Positions 1 through 5,901 are shown, counted from the first letter of the stretch. The stretch is DNA of 8,735 nt from JBFYKJ01 sp041306005 (GCA_041306005.1 JBFYKJ010000017.1:1-8735); one strand, 5' to 3'. Notes: generated by a model not told the origin, from the sequence alone. Numbers and translations are program-made.

Positions 1-138
1 GAGGAGTTGGGTGAGTGCCCCTTCGCCCGCACCTATCTCAAGCACCCTATCAGTTTTCTCCAGGGCCGCCGCATCAGCCACCTTCGCAAGGACCTTCTCG
101 TCCGTCATGAAATGCTGCCCAAGCACAATCTTTGCCAC
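1..138 (-). CDS. ksgA: KsgA/Dim1 16S rRNA adenine dimethyltransferase, N-terminal 46 codons (partial)
   Basis: This family dimethylates two adjacent adenines in the 3'-terminal hairpin of small-subunit rRNA, using S-adenosylmethionine, late in ribosome assembly. Only the first 46 codons lie in the window; the gene continues past the left edge. The visible product has the family's opening GQHFMTDEKV (residues 7-16), which normally positions the N-terminus over the active site, and the SAM-binding motif I VLEIGAGEGALTQLL (residues 32-46). I chose the GTG at 136-138 because an in-frame TAA lies three codons upstream and the family's N-terminus is short here. A TATA-like box 25 bases upstream (159-167) suggests a leaderless transcript. 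The divergent neighbour is a PadR-like regulator. The assignment rests on these two motifs read by eye, which are quite specific. Confidence 0.88.
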   Translation of the reverse strand, partial: MAKIVLGQHFMTDEKVLAKVADAAALEKTDRVLEIGAGEGALTQLL

Positions 139-142
139 GTAG

Positions 143-167
143 TTTTATTCGACTACAGTAATAATAA
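143..167. promoter_or_regulatory. Back-to-back TATA boxes for ksgA (minus) and the PadR gene (plus)
   Basis: TTTTAT at 143-148 is centred about 25 bases before the ATG at 171 on the plus strand. TTATTATTA (minus strand of 159-167) is centred about 25 bases before the GTG at 138 on the minus strand. Each box falls where archaeal TBP would place transcription start at or next to the start codon, so both transcripts are probably leaderless. The boxes are only about 17 bases apart centre to centre, so the two promoters probably compete. A PadR dimer binding here could control both genes, but I see no clear operator. Confidence 0.6.
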
Positions 168-170
168 CCC

Positions 171-479
171 ATGCCTTCCAAGAGACTAAAGGAGAAGCTG
201 ACCAAGGAGAACCTCTGGCTCTACATACTGTCGCTGCTCAAGGAGCGCGAGATGTACGGCTATGAGCTGAGGGAAGCGGTGCAGAAGAAGTTCGGCTTTA
301 AGCCCGGCAACGTAACGGCATATCGCGTCCTCTATTCGCTCAAGAGGAAAGGGCTTGTCAGCATAGTCGAGAAGGCGGCGGAGGGCCGCGAGAGGAAGTA
401 TTACGCAGTCACAAAATCAGGCTCTGACGAGCTCGATGCTGGCAAGGCGATGCTCAGGGAAGTCCTCGAGAAGCTTTGA
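171..479 (+). CDS. PadR-like winged-helix transcriptional regulator (102 aa)
   Basis: PadR-family proteins are small dimeric winged-helix DNA-binding regulators, often repressors that respond to small molecules. The 102-residue length fits the short PadR class that lacks a long C-terminal dimerisation arm. The helix-turn-helix core has the typical YGYEL (residues 29-33) after a hydrophobic helix. It is followed by a recognition-helix region ending YRVLYSLKRKGLV (51-63), and the wing ends in the family hallmark RKYYAVTKSG (75-84). The start at 171 is supported by a TATA-like box 25 bases upstream and by the absence of a ribosome binding site. It is divergent from ksgA, but the regulated genes cannot be told from the sequence. 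The family call is confident; ligand and targets are unknown. Confidence 0.9.
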   Translation: MPSKRLKEKLTKENLWLYILSLLKEREMYGYELREAVQKKFGFKPGNVTAYRVLYSLKRKGLVSIVEKAAEGRERKYYAVTKSGSDELDAGKAMLREVLEKL

Positions 480-488
480 TGCGGGATA

Positions 489-533
489 TCACCAGGCTTC
501 ATGGCGCCTGCTGTCACCAGGCTTCATGGCGCC
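489..533 (+). repeat. Two exact copies of a 20-bp direct repeat, period 25
   Basis: TCACCAGGCTTCATGGCGCC occurs at 489-508 and again at 514-533, separated by TGCTG. It ends in the palindrome GGCGCC. It lies in the 78-base gap between the convergent 3' ends of the PadR and PHP genes and is not coding. No poly-T terminator is visible for either gene in this gap. Its role is unknown: it may be a recent tandem duplication or a paired binding site. Confidence 0.85.
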
Positions 534-557
534 GGGTTATCCTCAGGCTTTGCAGCC

Positions 558-1238
558 CTAATCCGGGTCGTATCCTACCCTTATCCCGACGGCCTTCTTG
601 CAGCGCCGGGACAGCTTGTCGAGGCCTACGGTCGTCTTCTGCGCTACGACGCTGCGGGTCCAGACGGGCCTGCACCTCCCGGTTTTGATGCATTCGATGA
701 TCTCCTCTGCACTACCCCCGGCGACCTCCGTAGCCACCGCCCCGATGCCGGCCAGCGAGTGCGCGTCGCTGCCGCCGACAAGGGGCTTGCCGTGGTCTTT
801 CGCCGCTTTCGCCGCGGTGCCGTTCCCGCAAAGGCACCTGCCATTCACCTCGACGGCGTCAAAATCCAGCTTCCAGCAAAGGTCCCCGACCCCGCTCCTT
901 AAGCGGTCGTAGGGGTGGGCGGCTATCGCGATGCCGCCTAGTTTGTGTATCCTGTCTAAAGTCTCCTTTGCGCCAAGCCCCCGCTCTACGGGCTTCCGTA
1001 TCCCCAACGCTACTATGTGCCCGTCAAGCGAGCTGATCTCCATTGCGGGTATGATGATTAGGCCCTTCCTCTCAGCATCCGCAAGCCCGGCCGCCAGCAG
1101 GGACCCCTCTATTGCGTCGTGGTCGCTTATCGCTATCCCGCCGAGGCCCCTGCGCTTTGCCGCCGTTATGATATCACTTATCTCGCAGGTAGAGTCCAGC
1201 ACCGAGTACTTCGAGTGCATATGGTGGTCAAAGAGCAT
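558..1238 (-). CDS. PHP-domain metal-dependent phosphoesterase (226 aa)
   Basis: PHP proteins are TIM-barrel-like hydrolases with a trinuclear metal site. They act on phosphate esters, including histidinol phosphate, nucleoside bisphosphates and RNA ends in the TrpH/RNase AM branch. The ligand motifs are all present in order: HHMH (residues 5-8), SDHD (38-41), Glu67 in AMEIS, AHP with His108, and GSDAH with Asp158 and His160. This suggests an active enzyme. At 226 residues it is a single PHP domain; the tail after about residue 190 is basic and has no recognised domain. It lies 97 bases after the 628-residue surface-protein gene on the same strand. A TTTTTAA element on the minus strand (1292-1298), about 57 bases upstream of the ATG, may be its TATA box, leaving a leader of about 30 bases. 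The substrate cannot be fixed from sequence. Confidence 0.88.
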   Translation of the reverse strand: MLFDHHMHSKYSVLDSTCEISDIITAAKRRGLGGIAISDHDAIEGSLLAAGLADAERKGLIIIPAMEISSLDGHIVALGIRKPVERGLGAKETLDRIHKLGGIAIAAHPYDRLRSGVGDLCWKLDFDAVEVNGRCLCGNGTAAKAAKDHGKPLVGGSDAHSLAGIGAVATEVAGGSAEEIIECIKTGRCRPVWTRSVVAQKTTVGLDKLSRRCKKAVGIRVGYDPD

Positions 1239-1335
1239 TGTTTAGGCGATCGCGAGAGGCGCGAAAGAGCATGTAGATTTCCATTCGGGTGTTAAAAACC
1301 TGTCAAGCTCGCGTCTTCCGCTTTGCGTCCGAAGG

Positions 1336-3222
1336 TCAATGTTCCAGCGTCATCCAGTCCACCCTGATTTCGGTCTCCTTGCCGCACCCGGTGCACTTGA
1401 TCATGCCCTTGCCGCCGCTGTACCCGCCCTCGGGGAACATGCCCTTGCAAAAAGTCTCCGAATGGGTGCTTTCAGCGCCGCCGCCGCAGAGCGCGTTGCA
1501 CAGCTCATCAACCTTGGACCTGCAGGCCCCCCTAGCCTCGCTCCAGTCAAAGTTCAGGTTTATCGAGGGCTTTCGGCTGTCCTGCGAGCAGCCCGGCTTG
1601 GTCGTGACGCCGTCAGAGACGCCGCCATAGTAGCACACGGCGGGCGTTCCCCCCTTCTCAAACACGCTCTCGTACATGGACTTGAGATTTCCGTCCACCG
1701 GCTCGACGATCGGCGTGTTCTTGTCACCCCACCGCTCGCTTGTGGCCGAGACTTTCACGGCGCCTATCTTCAACTTCAGGCTCGCCATAAGGGATTTGAC
1801 GTTGGCTTTGTAGGACGCCTCGTCGGCGCCCCCCTCATTGCACTTGAGACGGGCATCCTTTACCCTCGCAGAGTCGATATTGTACTGCATGTCCTGGAAC
1901 TTGAACACTGTCATATCCCTTCCTTCCAGCACGTATTTGGGGTTGTCGTCCTTGAGTGCGCCCTTCATCAGCGCGGCTTTGGCCTTCGCCTGCCACTCCT
2001 TGCAGACTGGCAGCACCGGATCCAGGCCATCATAAAAGCCGATGCACACCTTCCCCGCGGGCGCGGCCATCTCCTTGAGTATGCGCTCGACTTCGGGCTT
2101 GCAGCTGCTCCCGCCGCACGAGGCCTTCAGCTCCTTTATGTAATAGAAGCTCTCTACGCCGTCTATGGGCTCCCCTTCGGATGTCGCGCAGCCCCGGCCC
2201 AGATAAGCCGTCGTCTTGAACGGCATGCAGCCCCTTTTTTCGGCAGAGCCCTCGGCGTCTTGCGGTATGCACGAGACCTCGAAGTCCTTAAGCTCGTATT
2301 CCCCGCCGGTCTCCTCGCTGATATTGAACTCATCTATCTTCATGCCGACCATGCCAGACGACAATATCTTCCCTTCCTCGATGAATCTTATCTGCTTTGA
2401 TACATACTCCATCCAGTTCTTCCACTCCGCAGCCAGCCCCGCCCCGAGGTCGAAATCCGCAGTCTTGGAGAACCGCTCGTCCGATGTCAGCGTGTTGTCA
2501 GAAATTTTTACCACCGCCCACCTCGGCCCCTCCCATTTTGCTATGGGCTCGTCTATCCCCTCCGAGCCGCTGTTCATCGCCCCCTTAGCCGCCCCGAGCA
2601 CCTGCTTTGCAAGCGAGTACAGGTCCGGCAGCCTTACGTTTACCCTGTAATACCTGTCGGTTATGTCGACTATGATTGTCGCGTCAGGCTCCCTGCTGCT
2701 GCAGTTTATCCTCTCGCCCGTCGAGTGCCCCCTGACCACCAGGGTGCCGTCCCCGTCCGGCGAGTCGGTTGCGGAGGGGTCGGAGTACGCGCCCTCGACA
2801 GTCACCACCGTGCATGCGCTCACGGTCGGCATCTGGCTGTAGGCCTCGGCGTAAGCGCCGACATCGACGCCCAGGGCTTCCCCGAGGGAGTCCGAGTAAT
2901 ACTTCACGAGCTTGTTCCTGAGCCCGAGCTTCCAGTCGCCTTCGCCAGTGCTGACCTCGTTATACTCATTGTCCAGGAAATCCCCAGTCAGGTTCTCCAG
3001 GTTGTGCTGCAGCAGGACGTTGTAGCTGTCGGCCATTATGGCACTGGCTATGAACTGCAGCTTGTCCTGCCCGGCGCTGCTGGTCGCGGTGCGTATCATG
3101 GTCTCGTTCTCAACGGCCATCAGGACGGCCAGGACCGCGGCTATCAGAAAAATGATCGTCCCGAGAAGCGGGGCTGACACATAGAAGCCTTTCCTGCCGG
3201 GGGGCGCGCTACCGAGGGGCAT
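1336..3222 (-). CDS. Large membrane-anchored extracellular protein with pilin-like N-terminus (628 aa, unknown family)
   Basis: I do not recognise the family. The N-terminus has a short basic segment ending RKG (residues 10-12), then one hydrophobic helix (about 17-37) in FYVSAPLLGTIIFLIAAV. This resembles a class III (prepilin-type) signal in which cleavage would follow Gly12, but it lacks the usual Glu at +5. The remaining roughly 590 residues have no further obvious membrane segment and should face outward. They hold 18 cysteines, an even number, suggesting disulfides. The C-terminus has a CTGC pair near residue 610, possibly metal binding. A predicted helix with acidic and amide residues follows the membrane segment, as in pilins. 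It lies downstream of the SemiSWEET gene, separated by a hairpin terminator, and upstream of the PHP gene. Minus-strand reading is clear: opposite-strand frames here look like shadows. Confidence 0.75.
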   Translation of the reverse strand: MPLGSAPPGRKGFYVSAPLLGTIIFLIAAVLAVLMAVENETMIRTATSSAGQDKLQFIASAIMADSYNVLLQHNLENLTGDFLDNEYNEVSTGEGDWKLGLRNKLVKYYSDSLGEALGVDVGAYAEAYSQMPTVSACTVVTVEGAYSDPSATDSPDGDGTLVVRGHSTGERINCSSREPDATIIVDITDRYYRVNVRLPDLYSLAKQVLGAAKGAMNSGSEGIDEPIAKWEGPRWAVVKISDNTLTSDERFSKTADFDLGAGLAAEWKNWMEYVSKQIRFIEEGKILSSGMVGMKIDEFNISEETGGEYELKDFEVSCIPQDAEGSAEKRGCMPFKTTAYLGRGCATSEGEPIDGVESFYYIKELKASCGGSSCKPEVERILKEMAAPAGKVCIGFYDGLDPVLPVCKEWQAKAKAALMKGALKDDNPKYVLEGRDMTVFKFQDMQYNIDSARVKDARLKCNEGGADEASYKANVKSLMASLKLKIGAVKVSATSERWGDKNTPIVEPVDGNLKSMYESVFEKGGTPAVCYYGGVSDGVTTKPGCSQDSRKPSINLNFDWSEARGACRSKVDELCNALCGGGAESTHSETFCKGMFPEGGYSGGKGMIKCTGCGKETEIRVDWMTLEH

Positions 3223-3243
3223 GCTAAGTTATTCGCGGGTGGA

Positions 3244-3266
3244 AGAAAAAGTCCCCGATAGGGGCG
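3244..3266 (-). terminator. Hairpin plus T-run between the SemiSWEET and 628-aa genes
   Basis: On the minus strand CCCCTATCGGGG (3253-3264) can form a 4-bp GC stem with a 4-base loop, followed directly by ACTTTTTC. This resembles an intrinsic terminator just after the SemiSWEET stop codon. The T-run is also about 26 bases from the next ATG (3222), so it might instead serve as a weak TATA element. Confidence 0.5.
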
Positions 3267-3289
3267 CTTAGGAGGTCTTCAGTATTCGG

Positions 3290-3568
3290 TCAGCCGTACC
3301 TGACCTTGAGCGCGACGAGAGCACCGGTGACGAAAAAGGAGACAGTGTTGGAGAGTATGAGGACGGGATCGTTCCTAAGCAGGCCGTATGCGAGCCACAG
3401 AGCGAGCCCGACTACGGTTATAAGAAGCATGGGCATCGACAGGTCGCGGGTCTCCTTCAGCCGGTAGCTCTTGACGACCTGCGGTATGAACGCGCTCATG
3501 GTGCAGGCCGCGGCGGCATACCCGACCCAGAGGATGTCGATGCCTGCGATCGTTGAAGCGGGTTCCAT
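3290..3568 (-). CDS. SemiSWEET sugar transporter (92 aa)
   Basis: SemiSWEETs are three-helix membrane proteins that dimerise to move mono- or disaccharides down their gradient. The 92-residue length and three hydrophobic segments (about 12-32, 44-64 and 67-88) match the family. The signature PQ (Pro29-Gln30) sits in SAFIPQVVKSYR, followed by the usual TRDLS (40-44). Trp58 and Asn74 are 16 residues apart, the spacing of the sugar-contacting Trp48 and Asn64 known in Leptospira biflexa SemiSWEET. A TATA-like box 27 bases upstream of the ATG supports this start and a leaderless transcript. The promoter directly abuts the hairpin array of the initiator tRNA locus. The transported sugar is not predictable. 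Confidence 0.92.
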   Translation of the reverse strand: MEPASTIAGIDILWVGYAAAACTMSAFIPQVVKSYRLKETRDLSMPMLLITVVGLALWLAYGLLRNDPVLILSNTVSFFVTGALVALKVRYG

Positions 3569-3589
3569 CGGTAGGTTTGAAGAAGGCGG

Positions 3590-3599
3590 GATAAATAAG
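3590..3599 (-). promoter_or_regulatory. TATA-like box for SemiSWEET
   Basis: The minus strand reads CTTATTTATC, centred 27 bases before the ATG at 3568, which implies transcription starts at the start codon. It touches the last hairpin unit of the tRNA array (which ends at 3600). Confidence 0.6.
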
Positions 3600-3651
3600 A
3601 GCGGGGGTCTGGCTCGCGGAGGCTTTGATTCCAGGCTAGCAACCCCCCGCT
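3600..3651 (-). repeat. Acceptor-capped hairpin unit A of the tRNA-iMet array
   Basis: Read on the minus strand, this 52-base unit opens with AGCGGGG and closes with CCCCGCT, the acceptor-stem sequences of an archaeal initiator tRNA-Met. The terminal stem is at least 8 bp (3600-3607 with 3644-3651). The interior is not tRNA: no anticodon arm or T-loop is visible. Its last 26 bases in this sense differ from those of unit B at only two positions. A 20-base spacer separates it from unit B. Confidence 0.75.
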
Positions 3652-3671
3652 ACCGCTGCTTAGCGTAGTAG

Positions 3672-3724
3672 TAGCGGGGGCCTGGCTCGCGGGGGCTTGG
3701 TGTAGTTGCTCGCGACCCCCCGCT
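3672..3724 (-). repeat. Acceptor-capped hairpin unit B of the tRNA-iMet array
   Basis: On the minus strand this 53-base unit opens with AGCGGGG and ends CCCCGCTA, so it even keeps an A at the discriminator position. The terminal stem reaches 10 bp (3671-3680 with 3717-3726). An inner CGCGA/TCGCG pairing is possible. Spacers on both sides are exactly 20 bases: 3652-3671 to unit A and 3725-3744 to the 3' end of the tRNA body. Confidence 0.75.
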
Positions 3725-3744
3725 ACGGTCGCTAAGATAATAAG

Positions 3745-3820
3745 TAGCGGGGGTGGGATTTGAACCTCACGACCTCCGGGTTATGAGCCCGGCGAGCACT
3801 CCTGGCTGCTCAACCCTTGC
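3745..3820 (-). pseudogene. Initiator-type tRNA-Met(CAU) body with disrupted 5' acceptor strand
   Basis: On the minus strand the D-arm (GAGC ... GCTC), anticodon arm CCGGG-CTCATAA-CCCGG and variable loop AGGTC are intact. So are the T-loop TTCAAAT, the 3' acceptor strand CCCCGCT and discriminator A. The three G:C pairs flanking the anticodon loop are the initiator hallmark. The anticodon CAT is the complement of 3783-3785. The 5' acceptor strand should read AGCGGGG but is GCAAGGG, so positions 1-4 do not pair while 5-7 do. The 5' half of the T-stem reads GTGAGG, with one extra A (complement of 3767) that must bulge. The adjoining homing endonuclease frame ends inside the tRNA, its TGA being positions 9-11. 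It is either a tRNA with a large intron in the acceptor stem or a decayed copy. Confidence 0.7.
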
Positions 3821-4430
3821 AGGAACAGTTGTTCTCGCTGCGATGAGCAGTGGCTTGCGCCCCGCCATATACTCTCCGTACCTTGCAAGAAACATGCGCA
3901 AGAAGCTTGAACGGCGTTGCTATTCTGAAGTTCCACGGATAAAAAGGACTCTTAAAACATGCTTTCCGCTGCCATAACCTTGTCCGGATGCCAAATTCGC
4001 GCTCGCAGAGCTTTGACAGGATTTCGAAGACACCTTTGTCGCGCTGGGTTATCACGATATCGCCCTTTGCGGCATACCCGTCCGCGTCGATGAACCCGGA
4101 CAAGAAACCTAATAAGAATTCCCTGTTGTCTAAATGTTTCTCGAGATCCGTATATGCAGTTTCGACTGCTTCCTTAAACCTCTTTGAGTTGGCGCTCACC
4201 CGGAGTGCGCCCCTGCAGCGCACTGAGTAAGGTCTGAGGCCTATCGCGCGCAATAAACCCACCAAGCGGCCGAGTATATCGCCGTCGTTTGACGCGTCTA
4301 AGTAAAAATCTACCCTGTAATGCCTGTCTTTTTTAGAATAGTTAGAATAGCCGTCGCCGAAATAGAGCCCGATGATGTAGCCGAAGTCTTTCAGGCTTAT
4401 TCTGTCAAGATATATTTCACTGCCCCGCAT
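3810..4430 (-). CDS. LAGLIDADG homing endonuclease (206 aa) abutting the initiator tRNA
   Basis: LAGLIDADG enzymes cut a long DNA target and spread the intron or intein that carries them. Two motifs are present, FGYIIGLYFGDGY (residues 16-28) and LLGFLSGFIDADGY (106-119). The acidic catalytic residues are Asp26 and Asp117, so this is the single-chain, pseudo-symmetric form. The length of 206 is normal for a free-standing enzyme. Its stop codon overlaps the tRNA body (positions 9-11), and its start ATGCGGGG contains GCGGGG, complementary to the tRNA 3' acceptor strand. The frame may therefore fill an intron between tRNA positions 3-7. A TATA-like box lies 26 bases upstream of the ATG. The gene looks more AT-rich than its neighbours, consistent with mobility. 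I could not draw a convincing bulge-helix-bulge splice motif. Confidence 0.88.
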   Translation of the reverse strand: MRGSEIYLDRISLKDFGYIIGLYFGDGYSNYSKKDRHYRVDFYLDASNDGDILGRLVGLLRAIGLRPYSVRCRGALRVSANSKRFKEAVETAYTDLEKHLDNREFLLGFLSGFIDADGYAAKGDIVITQRDKGVFEILSKLCEREFGIRTRLWQRKACFKSPFYPWNFRIATPFKLLAHVSCKVRRVYGGAQATAHRSENNCSCKG

Positions 4431-4452
4431 TAGGGCATCTGCCCCACGAAGC

Positions 4453-4459
4453 TATTAAA
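4453..4459 (-). promoter_or_regulatory. TATA-like box for the endonuclease / tRNA-Met transcript
   Basis: The minus strand reads TTTAATA, centred 26 bases before the A of the endonuclease ATG (4430). Transcription would begin at ATGCGGGG, which serves equally as a leaderless start codon and as the 5' end of a tRNA acceptor stem. Confidence 0.5.
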
Positions 4460-4539
4460 GCAGGCCTTGGTGCATGAGCGGTGAGCGGTGCTAAAATAGT
4501 CCTGTCGCTAGCATTGCATAAGCGCAGACTTAGAAAACG

Positions 4540-5460
4540 TTACCCCCAAACCCTGTACTTCCACCACCTCTTGAGCCTGGAGCGGATCTCGGGTTTCTCA
4601 AACACGTTTGAGACCTTCTTGTCAAACCAGAAAAGCCCGCCTCTCATCGTTATCTTGCCGCGGCCGTATTCCCGCAAATCTGCAAGCTCCCTGTTGTTGT
4701 GGCTCAGTGGGATTGGCAGGTCATCCCCCCTTATAAAGACGTTGCCCCTTTTGAAATGCGTCGGATAAAACAGCTTCAGTTTCCCCTCCTCAGCCACGAC
4801 CCCTATGCTAATTGGGGTCTTATGCCCGTGCGGGCCTTCGCCGAGGCGCACCAGTATGTCGCCGTGTTTAGGCTCATAGCCGCCCCTTATAGATTCCCAT
4901 CCCACCGGGCGCCCGGCAAAATCGGCGTTCATGATCCCCCGGCTTAGCGGCGGCAACGCCTTCATCCCCGAGACGCTCGCCGATTTTTCCTCAGCAAGCC
5001 TTGCCTCTTTGCGCCCTGCGTGCGGGCCGATGAACCCCAGCTTTGATATGAGCGCACCCTGGGGGCCGCCCCATGTGGCGATGGTCTCCCCGTTTGGCGC
5101 GCGTTTCCCATATACGTCCGTTCCCGGGATCACGCCGATGTCAAGGCCTTCGCCGGTCCTTGAAAGGTCCGCAAGCGGCTCGTACCCGCCCGGGCCCGCG
5201 ACAATCCGCTTCCAGTTGCCGCCGTCCCTTGTGTGCGTCGCATAGAAATTGCCTTTGTGGACAAGCCCCAAAACGAGCTCCCCGCCGCTTTTCTCAAGGC
5301 TCGCAATGTCCCCGTCCTTCAGCTCCCCGCCGATATAAGTTGGATGGTGGCCGGGGCGTATTGGTATCTTGCCCCTTAGGAGGAATGGCGCCGCACGCTC
5401 TATCTTTCTTACATCCAGCAGCCGCGGCCTTTTGGGCATTGGCAGGTTTTCAGGGGGCAT
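4540..5460 (-). CDS. Hypothetical protein with internally repeated beta-rich unit (306 aa)
   Basis: I do not recognise the family. I start it at the ATG at 5458-5460 because a TATA-like TTTATTA lies 27 bases upstream. The frame stays open further, to a TTG at 5565, but that would run into the antisense of the SRP RNA. In this numbering there are three related units: residues about 43-76 (GGELKDGDIASLEKSGGELV...), about 92-118 (GGYEPLADLSRTGEGLDIGV) and about 193-235 (GGYEPKHGDILVRLGEG...). GGYEP occurs twice exactly, and each unit ends in a hydrophobic LGLV, IGVI or IGVV strand. Units 1 and 3 then share FYATH and FYPTH. Signal peptide and membrane segments are absent, and the C-terminus is basic and tryptophan-rich (RLKRWWKYRVWG), so it may bind nucleic acid or membrane. 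Repeated short beta units suggest a propeller-like or tandem barrel fold, but that is inference. Confidence 0.72.
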   Translation of the reverse strand: MPPENLPMPKRPRLLDVRKIERAAPFLLRGKIPIRPGHHPTYIGGELKDGDIASLEKSGGELVLGLVHKGNFYATHTRDGGNWKRIVAGPGGYEPLADLSRTGEGLDIGVIPGTDVYGKRAPNGETIATWGGPQGALISKLGFIGPHAGRKEARLAEEKSASVSGMKALPPLSRGIMNADFAGRPVGWESIRGGYEPKHGDILVRLGEGPHGHKTPISIGVVAEEGKLKLFYPTHFKRGNVFIRGDDLPIPLSHNNRELADLREYGRGKITMRGGLFWFDKKVSNVFEKPEIRSRLKRWWKYRVWG

Positions 5461-5483
5461 CAGCAGGATTTCCCGTTCCGCAC

Positions 5484-5490
5484 TAATAAA
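5484..5490 (-). promoter_or_regulatory. TATA-like box for the 306-aa gene
   Basis: The minus strand reads TTTATTA, centred 27 bases before the ATG at 5460. This decides the start in favour of Met at 5460 over the upstream TTG at 5565. Confidence 0.55.
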
Positions 5491-5524
5491 CCCGCATTTT
5501 TCTGCCCCCAGATTCAATATATCC

Positions 5525-5815
5525 GGCGGGCTAGGCCGGGGGGCTAGGGGTCCCCTCTTTCCCAAAATCCTCTTTAGGGAGCTGAGTTCTGAAGGGCGAT
5601 GTGAGGCTTTGGGGGCCGGATGGCTTTCCTCTGTGTCGATCTCTCGTCCCTTGGGGGCGCACGCGGTTCGAATCTGGTCAGGCCTTGACGGGAGCAGCCA
5701 TAAGGATCATATGCGTCGTCTAAGGAATCGCGAGGGGGAGCATGTAAGCTTTTCCCATCCCATCGCAGCGCTTCCACCAAAGGTGTCCGCCATTTTACAG
5801 TCCCCAGTTTTCTGT
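5525..5815 (+). ncRNA. Archaeal signal recognition particle (SRP, 7S) RNA; ends approximate
   Basis: SRP RNA scaffolds SRP19 and SRP54 and targets membrane and secreted proteins. The SRP54-binding helix 8 hallmark is clear: GGTCAGG (5676-5682), ten bases of tip, then AGCAGCC (5693-5699). The 5' domain CTAGGCCGGGGGG...GGTCCCCT (about 5531-5555), followed by CCCAAAA, matches the archaeal Alu domain with helices 2-4. Helix 5 is supported by nested pairings: 5582-5591 with 5798-5807 (partial), CTTTGG 5607-5612 with CCAAAG 5777-5782, and CTCTCG 5641-5646 with 5731-5736. I found no clear helix 1 pairing of the two ends and no well-placed TATA box, so both ends are uncertain by perhaps 15-20 bases. 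The tip loop is UGAC closed by CCU/GGG rather than GNRA-like. The gene is divergent from the 306-aa gene. Confidence 0.9.
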
Positions 5816-5858
5816 TCCCGGTTTGGGACCTGAATTGCACGCTTTCAAATAGGTATCC

Positions 5859-5866
5859 TATTTATC
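5859..5866 (+). promoter_or_regulatory. TATA-like box for the cysteine-rich surface protein
   Basis: TATTTATC is centred about 40 bases before the ATG at 5902, which predicts a leader of roughly 14 bases without a clear ribosome binding site. Confidence 0.5.
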
Positions 5867-5901
5867 TAACCCTATCCCTTAATCTGTCGAAAAAGCTCAA
5901 A

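Noticed and set aside
1339..2400. Long plus-strand open frame of 353 codons
   Set aside because: It mirrors the codons of the 628-aa minus-strand gene. Its Ala/Leu/Arg/His-rich composition is typical of a GC-rich shadow frame, and the minus-strand product has a coherent membrane anchor and cysteine pattern.
4476..4491. Tandem GAGCGGT copies upstream of the endonuclease gene
   Set aside because: Two 7-base copies only, with no palindrome or placement relative to a promoter that suggests an operator.
5461..5565. Upstream extension of the 306-aa protein to a TTG start
   Set aside because: It would put the start inside the antisense of the SRP RNA 5' domain. The TATA box at 5484-5490 favours the ATG at 5460.
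5661..5675. GGTTCGAATC resembling a tRNA T-loop
   Set aside because: No acceptor or anticodon arms surround it. It is part of helix 8 of the SRP RNA, next to GGTCAGG.
5574..5840. Open frame of 88 codons on the minus strand
   Set aside because: It lies antisense to the SRP RNA, has a low-complexity basic composition and no promoter, and is explained by the RNA gene.
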